Source: Anaerolineales bacterium (GTDB lineage Bacteria; Chloroflexota; Anaerolineae; Anaerolineales; Villigracilaceae). Taken from it: a DNA stretch of 64,000 nucleotides. The stretch's first letter is position 1. Every line of letters starts with the position of its first letter. The position numbers were made by a program, and so were the translations under genes. The notes beneath the pieces are model-generated. The model saw only the letters and a program-made list of their open reading frames with translations, ran no database searches and was not told the DNA's origin. The stretch is taken from contig JADZCC010000079.1 in assembly GCA_020851785.1 (NCBI GenBank), positions 1 through 64,000 of the forward strand, read 5' to 3'. Below are positions 52,147 through 60,141 of the stretch, piece by piece.

Positions 52147-53106
52147 TTAAGCCTGTGCCTTTTTCAATTGTTTATCGCGCCACAACGAAGCGACGATGGC
52201 AATGGTCAGCACGCCAAAAATTACGCCCAGCGAAAGGCTGATTGGAATATGATAAAAGCCTTCAACCAGCATTTTCACGCCGACAAAGGTCAGAATGACC
52301 GCCAGACCCATGGATAAATAATGGAACTTATCCACCACGCTGGCCAGCAGGAAGTACAAAGCCCGCAAGCCTAAAATCGCGCAGACGTTGGACGTGTAAA
52401 TAATAAACGGGTCTTTGGTGATTGCAAAAATCGCGGGGATCGAATCCAGCGCGAAGACGAGGTCTGTGCTTTCCACAAACAGTAACACCAAAAACAGCGG
52501 CGTGGCCATCCACGCGCCCGCGCGTTTGATGAAGAAGCGATCGCCTTCGTAAGCGTCGGTTACCGGCATGATTTTGCGAAAGAGCTTAATCAGCGGGTTT
52601 TTCTCCGGCTCCACTTTGGTATTTTCCTGCTTGAACAACTTAAAGCCGGTGTAGATCAGGAAGGCGCCAAAAATATAAATCACCCAATGGAATTGTTCAA
52701 TCAAGGCGCTGCCGATCAAAATCAACGCGCCGCGCATGAGTAAGGCGCCAAGAATGCCCCAAAACAAAACATGGTGCTGATATTTCGGCGGCACGGAAAA
52801 ATATGAGAAGATCAAAACGAAGACAAAGATATTATCCACGCTCAGGGATTTTTCGATGATGTAGCCGGTGAAAAAGGCCATCGCGGCCTGACCATTGGTA
52901 TAACTACTGTTCGGGACAAAGCGATCCCAAAAAAAGTAAATTCCGGCATTAAACAGCAGAGAGACAGTGACCCAGACGATGCTCCACCCCAAAGCCTCTT
53001 TGGTTGAAATGGCGTGCGACTGGCGGTGAAATACGCCCAGATCCAACGCCAGCAGGAAAAGCACAAACACATTAAACGCGACCCACAGCCAAATTGATTC
53101 TTCCAT
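52147..53106 (-). CDS. TerC family membrane protein (Alx-like, Mn2+ efflux)
   Basis: This 319-residue protein has about eight membrane helices and the two metal-binding Asp-containing segments (SVDNIFVFVLIF and ALDSIPAIFAI). TerC/Alx proteins export manganese, protecting proteins of the exoenzyme pathway. A yybP-ykoY riboswitch lies in its leader, matching such a Mn2+-regulated function. AGGAGAACCTGAATA precedes the ATG. Confidence 0.92.
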   Translation of the reverse strand: MEESIWLWVAFNVFVLFLLALDLGVFHRQSHAISTKEALGWSIVWVTVSLLFNAGIYFFWDRFVPNSSYTNGQAAMAFFTGYIIEKSLSVDNIFVFVLIFSYFSVPPKYQHHVLFWGILGALLMRGALILIGSALIEQFHWVIYIFGAFLIYTGFKLFKQENTKVEPEKNPLIKLFRKIMPVTDAYEGDRFFIKRAGAWMATPLFLVLLFVESTDLVFALDSIPAIFAITKDPFIIYTSNVCAILGLRALYFLLASVVDKFHYLSMGLAVILTFVGVKMLVEGFYHIPISLSLGVIFGVLTIAIVASLWRDKQLKKAQA

Positions 53107-53142
53107 TATTCAGGTTCTCCTATTTTGATGTGGCGGTAAAAA

Positions 53143-53285
53143 CAAAAAAGACCGCCACGTAAACGTGGTGGTCTTGCCAACGCTTCAAGCGTATAAGTTG
53201 CCGATGGCCTCTCGGCCAATGTGATGACGACAACCCATCCTGCGATTTTTTGGGAGTGCAGGCGGCTACTCCCCAACCAGAATTC
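53143..53285 (-). promoter_or_regulatory. yybP-ykoY manganese riboswitch
   Basis: On the minus strand the leader holds TTGGGGAGTAGCCGCC (near 53278-53263), the yybP-ykoY core, followed by a stem of GGCCGAGAGGCC and CATCGGCAAC, and the terminator stem GACCACCACG / CGTGGCGGTC (53173-53150) with TTTTTTGTTTTT. yybP-ykoY RNAs bind Mn2+ and allow expression of metal exporters. It precedes a TerC gene, which is the expected target. Confidence 0.85.
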
Positions 53286-53407
53286 AGTTTACCCGAAGGG
53301 TTGAAAATATGTCAAGTTATTCGGCTTACAATCAGTTTTCAATAGGCTTTAATGGGACGCTGAAAACGCTGACCAGAACTATTTTTGGAGTGGAATCTTC
53401 AAAAAAC

Positions 53408-53442
53408 CTGCGTCCATCCGCGTTTTTCCGCGTCCAATTTAA
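53408..53442. repeat. CGCGGA-rich repeat fragment
   Basis: GCGTCCATCCGCGTTTTTCC and GCGTCCAATTTAAT match the repeats at 34840-34944, 27329-27366 and 56013-56093. The stretch 53107-53455 holds only the riboswitch and this repeat. Confidence 0.65.
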
Positions 53443-53455
53443 TTTCAGACAAAGT

Positions 53456-54316
53456 CTAACGTTTATGGCGTTTCGTAAAAGGGCGCGTCAGCCGCTCCCA
53501 GAAAGCGCCAAACGGCGCCAGCGCCCAATCGATGATCCGATTCAAAACGCCCATGCCCCGGGCGAACCACTTAAAAGCAAAATCCAGTTTCCACAAGGCC
53601 GGGATGTGCGCATACGCCAGACAAGCCAAAATAATGCAAACGGAAATTGAAAGCCTCAGCAAATCCGAAATGCGCCAGTGGAAGAGTTCCTCCAAAATCA
53701 GTTGAATTCCAATGTTCAAAATCAGCAGATAGGCCGCCTCCTTGAGGATTGGCTCGCGTTCCACGGCGTAGCTGAATAGCCCGGCGGCGAAACGCATCGT
53801 GAGAATGCCAATGCCAACGCCCAGCATCACCACCCACAACTCGTCTGAAAGGGAAACGGCCGCAATGACGTTATCAATGCTAAAGACCAGGTCCATAAGT
53901 TCAACGGTTAAAACGACCGGCCAAAACGAAACGGACTTAACTGCGTTCTGACGCTCCCCTGCCGATTCTTCATCTGAATTTACATCGCCCAGTTCGTTAA
54001 AAGCCAGCCGCATTAAGTATGCCGCGCCGATCAGACGAATCCATGAGTTGTGAATCAAAAAGCTGGCCATCACCAGCATCAATCCGCGCCCCAAGTACGC
54101 GCCCAACAACCCCACCTTCAAAGCCGCCGTGCGCTGGTAGCCCAATAATGGGTGGAGCGCAGAGCCGATTTTTTTCAAGGGCCGGGGCCATGGGATTTTG
54201 ACATGATCGGGTAAAGGCGTCACCAGCGCGCCCAACACCGCCGCGTTATCAATGGAGAGGATGCCCTCCAAAAAAATCAACTGAACAACAATGACAACCA
54301 CTGGCCAATACGTCAT
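53456..54316 (-). CDS. TerC family membrane protein (second)
   Basis: This 286-residue protein has the TerC motifs GILSIDNAAVLGALV and DLVFSIDNVIAAV with their Asp-Asn metal residues and seven or so membrane helices, ending in a basic tail (RPFTKRHKR). The start at 54316 has AAGGCGG upstream; a TTG six codons earlier is unlikely. It shares the family with the gene at 52147 but lacks a visible riboswitch. Both are oriented the same way, separated by the riboswitch and repeats. Confidence 0.9.
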   Translation of the reverse strand: MTYWPVVVIVVQLIFLEGILSIDNAAVLGALVTPLPDHVKIPWPRPLKKIGSALHPLLGYQRTAALKVGLLGAYLGRGLMLVMASFLIHNSWIRLIGAAYLMRLAFNELGDVNSDEESAGERQNAVKSVSFWPVVLTVELMDLVFSIDNVIAAVSLSDELWVVMLGVGIGILTMRFAAGLFSYAVEREPILKEAAYLLILNIGIQLILEELFHWRISDLLRLSISVCIILACLAYAHIPALWKLDFAFKWFARGMGVLNRIIDWALAPFGAFWERLTRPFTKRHKR

Positions 54317-54389
54317 TTCCAAACCGCCTTTCAATCTATCGTCAAGCGCTACAGATTCTATCGCAAATCTCCCGTTGTATAATCAGTAG

Positions 54390-55877
54390 ATGAACTTAAT
54401 CCGGACTTTCTTTCGTACGTTAAGCGTTGAGCGTCTGTGGGGAATTGCAATTTTGTTTTGCATTTTCATCTATGTCAACACGCAACCCATTTTGCCGTAT
54501 GATTTCTGGTTGCACATCGCCAGCGGCCGAGAGATCGTTACAACTGCATCCATCCCCACTGTGGATACCTTCTCTTACACCCGCGCTGGAACTCCGTTTA
54601 CGTCCGCTTCTGCATACTGGTTGATGCAAATCGTCATGTACTGGATTTATGAATTCGGCGGCGGCGCGCTGGTAGTCGTTTGCCAAAGTTTGGCCATTAC
54701 CGCCGCGTATGCGATCCTGTTCTTCATCAGCGTTCAGACCTCGCAAAACTTTCGCGCTTCGGCCGTGGGCCTGGCCTTCGCCGTCCTCTTTGGATATGGA
54801 AATTGGAACGTCCGTCCGCAAACGCTGGCGTATTTGTTAAGCGCGCTTTTACTGCTCGCCCTGTATCAGTATAGAAAAGGCCATGGCTGGCGCTGGCTGA
54901 TTCTTCCGCCCATCTTATTAATGATCTGGGTTAATTCGCACCCATCCTTTCCGCTAGGGTTGCTGATCCTCGGCTGTTGGGCGTTTGAAACCTTGGCTGA
55001 AGCTTTCAAATCAGGCGAGTGGAAAAAAATCCAGGCGCCGTTCCTCGTTGGGTTGGCCGCCAGCGCCGCCTGCCTGCTCAGCCCGTATGGGCTCAAAATC
55101 GGGGCGTACGTTTTCAACCTGATCAGCGCTTCGGACATCTCCAGCTACATTATCGAATGGCGCCCCCCTTCTTTTGAAACTACTTATGGAGCGGCATTCT
55201 TAATCGGCTTATGCGTGAGCGCGGTTTTCTTCATTGCTTCCATCAAAAAAATATCCTGGATGGAAATCCTGCTTTTTCTAATCTTCGGCTGGCTGGGGTT
55301 AAAGTATATTCGCGGCGCGGTCTGGTTCGGGATCGTTACTGCTCCCTTGTTATCCCAAATTTTTGCCAGGTTTATACCGCTTCAAAACGTTCCAGAAAGC
55401 AAAAGCGCCAATTTCATCAACCGCGCCTTGTTTTTCTTCCTGCTAACGATTGCCCTTTTGTCTCTGCCATATTTCAAGGCGCTCTTGCCATTTTCAGAAG
55501 AGAAATCGGGGGTCCTCTCGGCGGAAACGCCCATCTCCGCCGTCGAATTTATCAAAACCCAGCGTCTGCGCGGAAACATCTTTCACGCGGCAGATTTCAG
55601 CAGTTATCTGATGTGGGCCGGGCAACCTGAATACCCGGTGTTCATTGACTTGCGTTTTGACACAACCCTCTATCCCCTCAGTTTATGGGACGAGTACGCC
55701 GCAATCAGCGCCGCCCGGCCGGGCTGGGAGGAAAAACTGGCCAGCTATCAGGTCAATACTTTATTGCTTTCGCCGAAAGACCAGCCCGAACTAATCCAAG
55801 CCGCAGGCCAATCGCAAGCCTGGAAAATCGTCTATCAGGATGAGATTTCCATAGTTTTCACAAAACAGCCTGAATAA
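54390..55877 (+). CDS. Multi-pass membrane protein, GT-C glycosyltransferase-like
   Basis: This 495-residue protein has about 11 membrane helices and a C-terminal soluble domain (about 375-495). The first loop contains YDFWLHIASGREI with an acidic residue and His, the pattern seen in GT-C type transferases that use lipid-linked sugars. FIDLRFDTTLYPLSLWDEY in the C-terminal domain resembles such protein family ends. I do not assign a substrate. It is divergent from the terC gene. Confidence 0.65.
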   Translation: MNLIRTFFRTLSVERLWGIAILFCIFIYVNTQPILPYDFWLHIASGREIVTTASIPTVDTFSYTRAGTPFTSASAYWLMQIVMYWIYEFGGGALVVVCQSLAITAAYAILFFISVQTSQNFRASAVGLAFAVLFGYGNWNVRPQTLAYLLSALLLLALYQYRKGHGWRWLILPPILLMIWVNSHPSFPLGLLILGCWAFETLAEAFKSGEWKKIQAPFLVGLAASAACLLSPYGLKIGAYVFNLISASDISSYIIEWRPPSFETTYGAAFLIGLCVSAVFFIASIKKISWMEILLFLIFGWLGLKYIRGAVWFGIVTAPLLSQIFARFIPLQNVPESKSANFINRALFFFLLTIALLSLPYFKALLPFSEEKSGVLSAETPISAVEFIKTQRLRGNIFHAADFSSYLMWAGQPEYPVFIDLRFDTTLYPLSLWDEYAAISAARPGWEEKLASYQVNTLLLSPKDQPELIQAAGQSQAWKIVYQDEISIVFTKQPE

Positions 55878-55884
55878 AAATAAC

Positions 55885-56005
55885 CATGACTTACGCAAAA
55901 CCCCAAGACCAAGCCGCAAATTTCGCTAATTCACGCGAATTGTTTTTAAAAATTAGCGAAATTCGCGTAATTCGCGGCAAAAGATTTTGATCTGCGTAAG
56001 TCATG
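55885..56005. mobile_element. MITE-like palindromic element, copy B, with target duplication
   Basis: This 121-bp element has perfect 13-bp terminal inverted repeats CATGACTTACGCA (55885-55897) and TGCGTAAGTCATG (55993-56005). Directly outside both ends is AATAAC (55879-55884 and 56006-56011), a likely target-site duplication of six bases. Internal arms around TTTTTAAAAATTAGCGAAA fold back. There is no coding capacity, and no transposase is in the window. Copy A at 27203-27325 matches along the length. Confidence 0.85.
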
Positions 56006-56012
56006 AATAACT

Positions 56013-56093
56013 AAATTGGACGCGGAAAAAACCACCTTTTCATATCCGCGTTTTCCGCGTAAATTCGCGTCCCAAAAGAAAAGTGTCGGATGG
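56013..56093. repeat. CGCGGA-rich palindromic repeat, copy next to MITE-like copy B
   Basis: AAATTGGACGCGGAAAAAAC, TATCCGCGTTTTCCGCG and AAATTCGCGTCCCAAAAG form an imperfect palindrome. Compare 34840-34944, which is its reverse complement. No gene is found between 55878 and 56153. Confidence 0.75.
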
Positions 56094-56103
56094 CTAGAAA
56101 AAA

Positions 56104-56137
56104 TAAAAACTCCCACCTTTGCAGATGGGAGTTTTTA
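56104..56137 (-). terminator. Terminator after pilin gene 1
   Basis: AAAACTCCCA / TGGGAGTTTT forms a 10-bp stem with a ten-base loop. On the minus strand T residues follow (TTTTTATTT). It ends the pilin array. Confidence 0.8.
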
Positions 56138-56153
56138 TCAATTCAATAAAGAA

Positions 56154-56300
56154 TTAGAGGGAGCTGTTGATCGTGGAGAATACGGAACCGATTTTGGGGC
56201 CGAGAATGGTCAACGCGGCAATAACAACGATAGCAACCAAAACGAGAATCAAAGCGTATTCAACGAGACCTTGTCCTTTTTCCTTGGGGGCGAATAACAT
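56154..56300 (-). CDS. flp: Flp family type IVb pilin, copy 1
   Basis: This 48-residue pilin reads MLFAPKEKGQ-GLVEYALILV and on to NSSL. The short basic leader ends at Gly-Gln-Gly before LVEYALIL, with the conserved Glu and Tyr of Flp pilins and one hydrophobic helix. AAGGAG is eight bases before ATG. Its protein is identical to copy 2. Its promoter is TTGAAA/TAAAAT with a 16-base spacer at 56380-56353. Flp pilins form adhesive or DNA-uptake pili via Tad machinery, which is not in this window. Confidence 0.92.
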   Translation of the reverse strand: MLFAPKEKGQGLVEYALILVLVAIVVIAALTILGPKIGSVFSTINSSL

Positions 56301-56399
56301 GGGATATTTCTCCTTTCTCATAAATTTCCTGCGGAATTACAGGATTGCTTTTATTTTACACAATCTGGGCTAATTTTCAAGCCCTGGAACTTACTTTTC

Positions 56400-56415
56400 T
56401 TAACATTTATGTTAG
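56400..56415. promoter_or_regulatory. Putative operator upstream of pilin copy 1
   Basis: TTAACAT-TT-ATGTTAG is an inverted repeat with arms of seven bases (one mismatch), 19 bases upstream of the -35 box of pilin copy 1. The same element precedes copy 2 at 20 bases. Confidence 0.6.
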
Positions 56416-56458
56416 TCTTACAAGAATGAAAACTGGTTCATTCTCTAGCCTGCCCGGA

Positions 56459-56605
56459 TTAGAGGGAGCTATTGATGGTGGAGAACACAGAGCCGATTTT
56501 CGGGCCGAGGATGGTCAACGCGGCGATAACAACAATAGCAACCAAAACGAGAATTAATGCGTATTCAACCAAACCTTGTCCTTTTTCTTTAGGGGCAAAT
56601 AACAT
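56459..56605 (-). CDS. flp: Flp family type IVb pilin, copy 2
   Basis: This 48-residue pilin has a protein sequence identical to copy 1, although the DNA differs at many third positions, so selection or gene conversion keeps the protein constant. AAGGAG lies before ATG. Its promoter is TTGCAA/TAAAAT (56691-56664, 16-base spacer), with a CTAACAT-ATGTTAG operator upstream. It is transcribed on its own or with copy 1. Confidence 0.92.
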   Translation of the reverse strand: MLFAPKEKGQGLVEYALILVLVAIVVIAALTILGPKIGSVFSTINSSL

Positions 56606-56711
56606 GAGTTTTTTCTCCTTTCTTCAAAATTTTCTGCAAACTGCTTACTACAGAATTTCTATCATTTTACGCGCTCTCTGTAATTTTGCAAGACCTAAAG
56701 CGCCTTTTTCC

Positions 56712-56727
56712 CTAACATTTATGTTAG
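56712..56727. promoter_or_regulatory. Putative operator upstream of pilin copy 2
   Basis: CTAACAT-TT-ATGTTAG is a perfect inverted repeat with arms of seven bases, located 20 bases upstream of the -35 box of pilin copy 2. Copy 3 has no such site upstream. Confidence 0.65.
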
Positions 56728-56752
56728 CCTTACAGGGATGCAAGCCGTCCAA

Positions 56753-56899
56753 CTAGAGCGAATTGTTGACACTACTAAAAATTGAGCCGATCTTGGGGCC
56801 GAGGATGGTTAACGCGGCAATCACAACGACAGCGACTAAAACCAGAATTAAAGCGTATTCCACCAGGCCCTGTCCCTTTTCTCGAACTGCAAATAACAT
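56753..56899 (-). CDS. flp: Flp family type IVb pilin, copy 3
   Basis: This 48-residue pilin reads MLFAVREKGQ-GLVEYALILV and ends SIFSSVNNSL, so it differs from copies 1 and 2 at residues near both ends (Val5-Arg6 instead of Pro5-Lys6, and the last ten). GGAGG is about eight bases before ATG. It is the promoter-distal start of the array, with TAGAAT upstream and divergent from hutI. It may be a minor or specialised subunit. Confidence 0.92.
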   Translation of the reverse strand: MLFAVREKGQGLVEYALILVLVAVVVIAALTILGPKIGSIFSSVNNSL

Positions 56900-57048
56900 C
56901 AAAAACACCTCCTTTCCATAAGAAAATAAAGAACAATCTCATTCTACACTTAAGCGATTATTTTCCACCATACAATTCTGCAAGCCCGCTAAAAAATCCA
57001 TTGACAAATTTGCAACTTTTCCCAAGTTTTTTGTGGTTTAATTTGCCC

Positions 57049-58323
57049 ATGTTAATTCACTCCGCCTCCCAACTCCTCACCCTGAAAGGCGGCCCGCAAC
57101 GCGGGAAAGCCCTGGGGACTTTGAACATCATCAGCGATGGCGCCGTCGTCATTCAGGATGGAAAAATCGTCGCCGTTGGCGGAAGCGAGGAATTAAAATC
57201 CGCTTACCCGCAAGAACCGCGCATGGATGCCGGTCAGCGGGTGATTCTGCCCGGGTTTGTAGACCCACATACCCACTTAATTTGGGCGGGCGATCGCGCC
57301 AACGAATTTGAACTCAAAATGTCCGGCGTTCCCTATCTCGACATCCTCGCCCAGGGCGGCGGAATTTTGTCCACAGTGAAAGCCACACGCACCGCCAGCC
57401 TCGAAACGCTCATCGCCCAAACCCGCCCGCGCCTGTTCAGCATGTTTGCGCACGGCACCACCACCGCCGAAGCGAAAACCGGCTATGGCTTACAAACTGC
57501 AACCGAACTCCGCCTGCTCAAAGCCCTCCTCGCCCTCAACGACGAAAGCCCGCTCGAACTGGCCATCACCTTCCTCGGCGCGCACGCCATCCCCGCCGAA
57601 TACAAAGACAACCCGCAAGGCTACACAGACGAAGTGACGAACACCATGCTCCCCACGCTTAAAGAATGGTGGCAGACTCACGCCCCGAACCTGCCCCCGC
57701 CTTTTGTGGATGTCTTCTGCGAAACCAAAGCCTTCACGCTCGAACAGTCGCGACAAATCCTAACCCAGGCCGGGTCGCTGGGATTCCCGCTCAAAATCCA
57801 CGCGGACGAATTCGACAACCTCGGCGGCGCTTCGCTTGCCGCAGAATTAGGCGCCGCCTCAGCCGATCATCTGGTCAAAACTTCCGACGCAGACATTCAG
57901 GCCCTCGCCAAATCCGATACTGTGGCTGTCGCTTTACCTTGCACGCCCTTTGGGCTGGCCGAAAGAGACTATACCCCCGCTGGAAAAATCCTCTCAGCCG
58001 GGGGTCTGCTGGCCCTGGCCACCGACTGCAACCCCGGCACCTCCTGGAACGAATCGATGCAAATGGCCCTGGCTCTCGCCTGCCGCTATATGAAATTAAC
58101 GCCCGCCCAGGCCATCGCCGCGGCCACGATCAACGCCGCCCACGCCATCCGCAGAGCAGAGACAATCGGCTCCATCGAAGTTGGCAAACAAGCCGATTTG
58201 TTAATCCTCGCCGTGGAAGACTATCGCCAACTCGGCTATCGCTATGGAAGCAACCTGGTCAAAAAGGTCATCAAACGCGGAAGAATTTATTCGGTAGATA
58301 CGGGCTACCATCAACACGCCTGA
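57049..58323 (+). CDS. hutI: Imidazolonepropionase
   Basis: This 424-residue amidohydrolase opens the imidazolone ring in histidine breakdown. The start at 57049 (MLIHSASQLLTLKGGPQRGK) was chosen because the in-frame stretch upstream runs through the pilin and promoter. Metal ligands are in PGFVDPHTHLIWAG, HADEFDNLGG and LATDCNPGTS. TTTAAT ends six bases before ATG, so the mRNA may be leaderless. No other hut genes are nearby; the next genes are a diguanylate cyclase and arginase. Confidence 0.94.
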   Translation: MLIHSASQLLTLKGGPQRGKALGTLNIISDGAVVIQDGKIVAVGGSEELKSAYPQEPRMDAGQRVILPGFVDPHTHLIWAGDRANEFELKMSGVPYLDILAQGGGILSTVKATRTASLETLIAQTRPRLFSMFAHGTTTAEAKTGYGLQTATELRLLKALLALNDESPLELAITFLGAHAIPAEYKDNPQGYTDEVTNTMLPTLKEWWQTHAPNLPPPFVDVFCETKAFTLEQSRQILTQAGSLGFPLKIHADEFDNLGGASLAAELGAASADHLVKTSDADIQALAKSDTVAVALPCTPFGLAERDYTPAGKILSAGGLLALATDCNPGTSWNESMQMALALACRYMKLTPAQAIAAATINAAHAIRRAETIGSIEVGKQADLLILAVEDYRQLGYRYGSNLVKKVIKRGRIYSVDTGYHQHA

Positions 58324-58340
58324 AAACGAGAACGCTTCTC

Positions 58341-59249
58341 ATGGACTTAATCCCCATCGCGCGCGACATTGTGCTGGATCACATCCCCGAACTGGTGCTG
58401 GTGATTGACGCGCACGACCGCATCCTCGACGCCAATCTCAAACTGGAAAAATGGTTGGGGAAATCGAAAGAAGAAATCATCGGGCGCGACCCGCTGGAAG
58501 TGTTTGGAGCCTGGCCCAAATTCCTAAATCGCATCCTCTTTGCCACTGAGGAGACGAAACAAGAAATTGAAATTAGCGGCAAACCGCCCACCACGCTGGA
58601 ATTAATCGTCATGCCCATCTTTGACGAACAAACGGAAGCGCTCAGCGGCCGCGTGATTGTGGCTCACGACATTACCGAACGAAAATTACTGGAAAATCAT
58701 CTCAGCCAACTCATGCAAAAATTAAAAGAACAAGCCATCCGCGACCCGCTCACTGGCGTCTTCAACCGCCGCTTTTTTGCAGAAGCGCTGGATAAGGAAA
58801 TTGCCCAAGCCACGCGCGAGCAGGATACGCTTTCGATTGTCATGCTGGATATGGATCACTTCAAGAAAATCAACGATACGCACGGGCATCCCTGCGGCGA
58901 CGAAGCGCTTCAAAGCCTGGCGAATTTTCTCCTTGAAAATTCACGAGAAGGGGATATTATCTGCAGGTATGGCGGCGAAGAATTTGTGATCCTCATGCCG
59001 CGCGCTTCGGAAGCGGACGCTTACGAAAAGGCCGAAGGCTGGCGGCGCGAATTTGGCCGTAAACGTTTTGGCTCTGAGGCTCGGGCGTTTCGCGTCAGCT
59101 TTTCGGCAGGCGTGGCAAACTTCCCGAAGCATGGAGCGAATGGCACAGCCCTGTTACGCGCGGCCGACTCGGCTTTATATCAATCCAAAAGCCATGGCCG
59201 CAATCAAATCACCTTATATAAACAAATGGAGCAAAAAAATGCAAATTGA
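58341..59249 (+). CDS. PAS-GGDEF diguanylate cyclase
   Basis: This 302-residue enzyme makes c-di-GMP from two GTP. A PAS domain (about 8-115, with VIDAHDRILDANLKLEKWLG) leads to the GGDEF domain (about 128-300) with the signature GGEEF at 211-215. An inhibitory I-site RxxD is present as REGD (202-205), five residues before, so product inhibition is expected. The start at 58341 is 17 bases after hutI; the open frame continues far upstream in frame but overlaps hutI in another frame and is not coding. It overlaps arginase by 11 bases. Confidence 0.93.
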   Translation: MDLIPIARDIVLDHIPELVLVIDAHDRILDANLKLEKWLGKSKEEIIGRDPLEVFGAWPKFLNRILFATEETKQEIEISGKPPTTLELIVMPIFDEQTEALSGRVIVAHDITERKLLENHLSQLMQKLKEQAIRDPLTGVFNRRFFAEALDKEIAQATREQDTLSIVMLDMDHFKKINDTHGHPCGDEALQSLANFLLENSREGDIICRYGGEEFVILMPRASEADAYEKAEGWRREFGRKRFGSEARAFRVSFSAGVANFPKHGANGTALLRAADSALYQSKSHGRNQITLYKQMEQKNAN

Positions 59250-60141
59250 TCTAATCGGAGTTCCGATTGACCTGGGCGCAGACCGTCGCGGAGTGGACAT
59301 GGGCCCCAGCGCCATCCGCTATTCACAACTGCAACCCAAACTGGAAGAACTCGGCTACACCGTGCAGGACAACGGCAACATCGAAGTGGCCATCGCGGAA
59401 ACTTGCAAAATCACCAATCCCAAATTGAAATATCTGGATTGCATTATCCCCATGTCGCGCCGTGTGGCCGGAGCTGTGGCCACCTCGCTTCAAGCTGGGA
59501 ACTTTCCATTGGTATTGGGCGGGGATCACAGCCTTTCGCTTGGGTCTGTACGCGGCGCGGCCAAAAATCGCAAACTGGGCGTGATCTGGCTGGACGCTCA
59601 TGCAGATTTCAACACCGATAAAACCACGCCTTCGGGCAACATTCACGGGATGCCGCTGGCGGCGCTGGCTGGGCTGGGCGACCCGCGACTTGTCCAATTA
59701 TGGGAGGAAGCCGTCCCGGCCGTGGACCCCAGAAAAATTGCAATCATCGGCGCGCGCGACCTGGATGCAGGCGAAAAAGCCAACCTCAAAGAGGCGGGCG
59801 CCATGGTGATGGGCATGGAGCAAATTGACCGTTACGGCATGGTGCATGTCATGGAAAAAGCGCTGGAGCATATCAGCCGCGACGTGGATGGCATTTATCT
59901 CTCGCTCGATCTGGACGCGCTTGACCCCAAACATGCGCCAGGCGTTGGCACGCCGGTTCCGGCTGGGTTGACCGAACGCGAAGCGCATTTAGCTTGCGAA
60001 ATGATCGCCGAAACCAACCAATTAATTGGCATGGACGTGGTGGAAGTCAACCCAATCCTCGACACGCAAAATCAAACCGCAAAACTGGCAGTAGCGTTCG
60101 TCCTTTCTGCATTGGGGCGCCGCATTTGGAGCGGGCAATAA
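59239..60141 (+). CDS. rocF: Arginase
   Basis: This 300-residue manganese enzyme splits arginine into ornithine and urea. The start at 59239 ([20 protein letters not shown]) has GGAG upstream and lies in the end of the GGDEF gene. Mn ligands are His97 (GGDHSLSLG), Asp119, His121, Asp123 (WLDAHADFN) and Asp residues in SLDLDALDP. The [11 protein letters not shown] start and the C-terminal MDVVEVNP favour arginase rather than agmatinase. The next gene starts directly after its stop. Confidence 0.94.
   Translation: MQIDLIGVPIDLGADRRGVDMGPSAIRYSQLQPKLEELGYTVQDNGNIEVAIAETCKITNPKLKYLDCIIPMSRRVAGAVATSLQAGNFPLVLGGDHSLSLGSVRGAAKNRKLGVIWLDAHADFNTDKTTPSGNIHGMPLAALAGLGDPRLVQLWEEAVPAVDPRKIAIIGARDLDAGEKANLKEAGAMVMGMEQIDRYGMVHVMEKALEHISRDVDGIYLSLDLDALDPKHAPGVGTPVPAGLTEREAHLACEMIAETNQLIGMDVVEVNPILDTQNQTAKLAVAFVLSALGRRIWSGQ

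Noticed and set aside
53309..53650. Plus-strand frame opposite the end of the second terC gene
   Set aside because: It covers a CGCGGA repeat and the antisense of terC, with no ribosome binding site and no motif.
57666..58340. In-frame upstream extension of the diguanylate cyclase through hutI
   Set aside because: The extension is Arg/Pro-rich and overlaps hutI in a different frame. The PAS domain begins right after the ATG at 58341.
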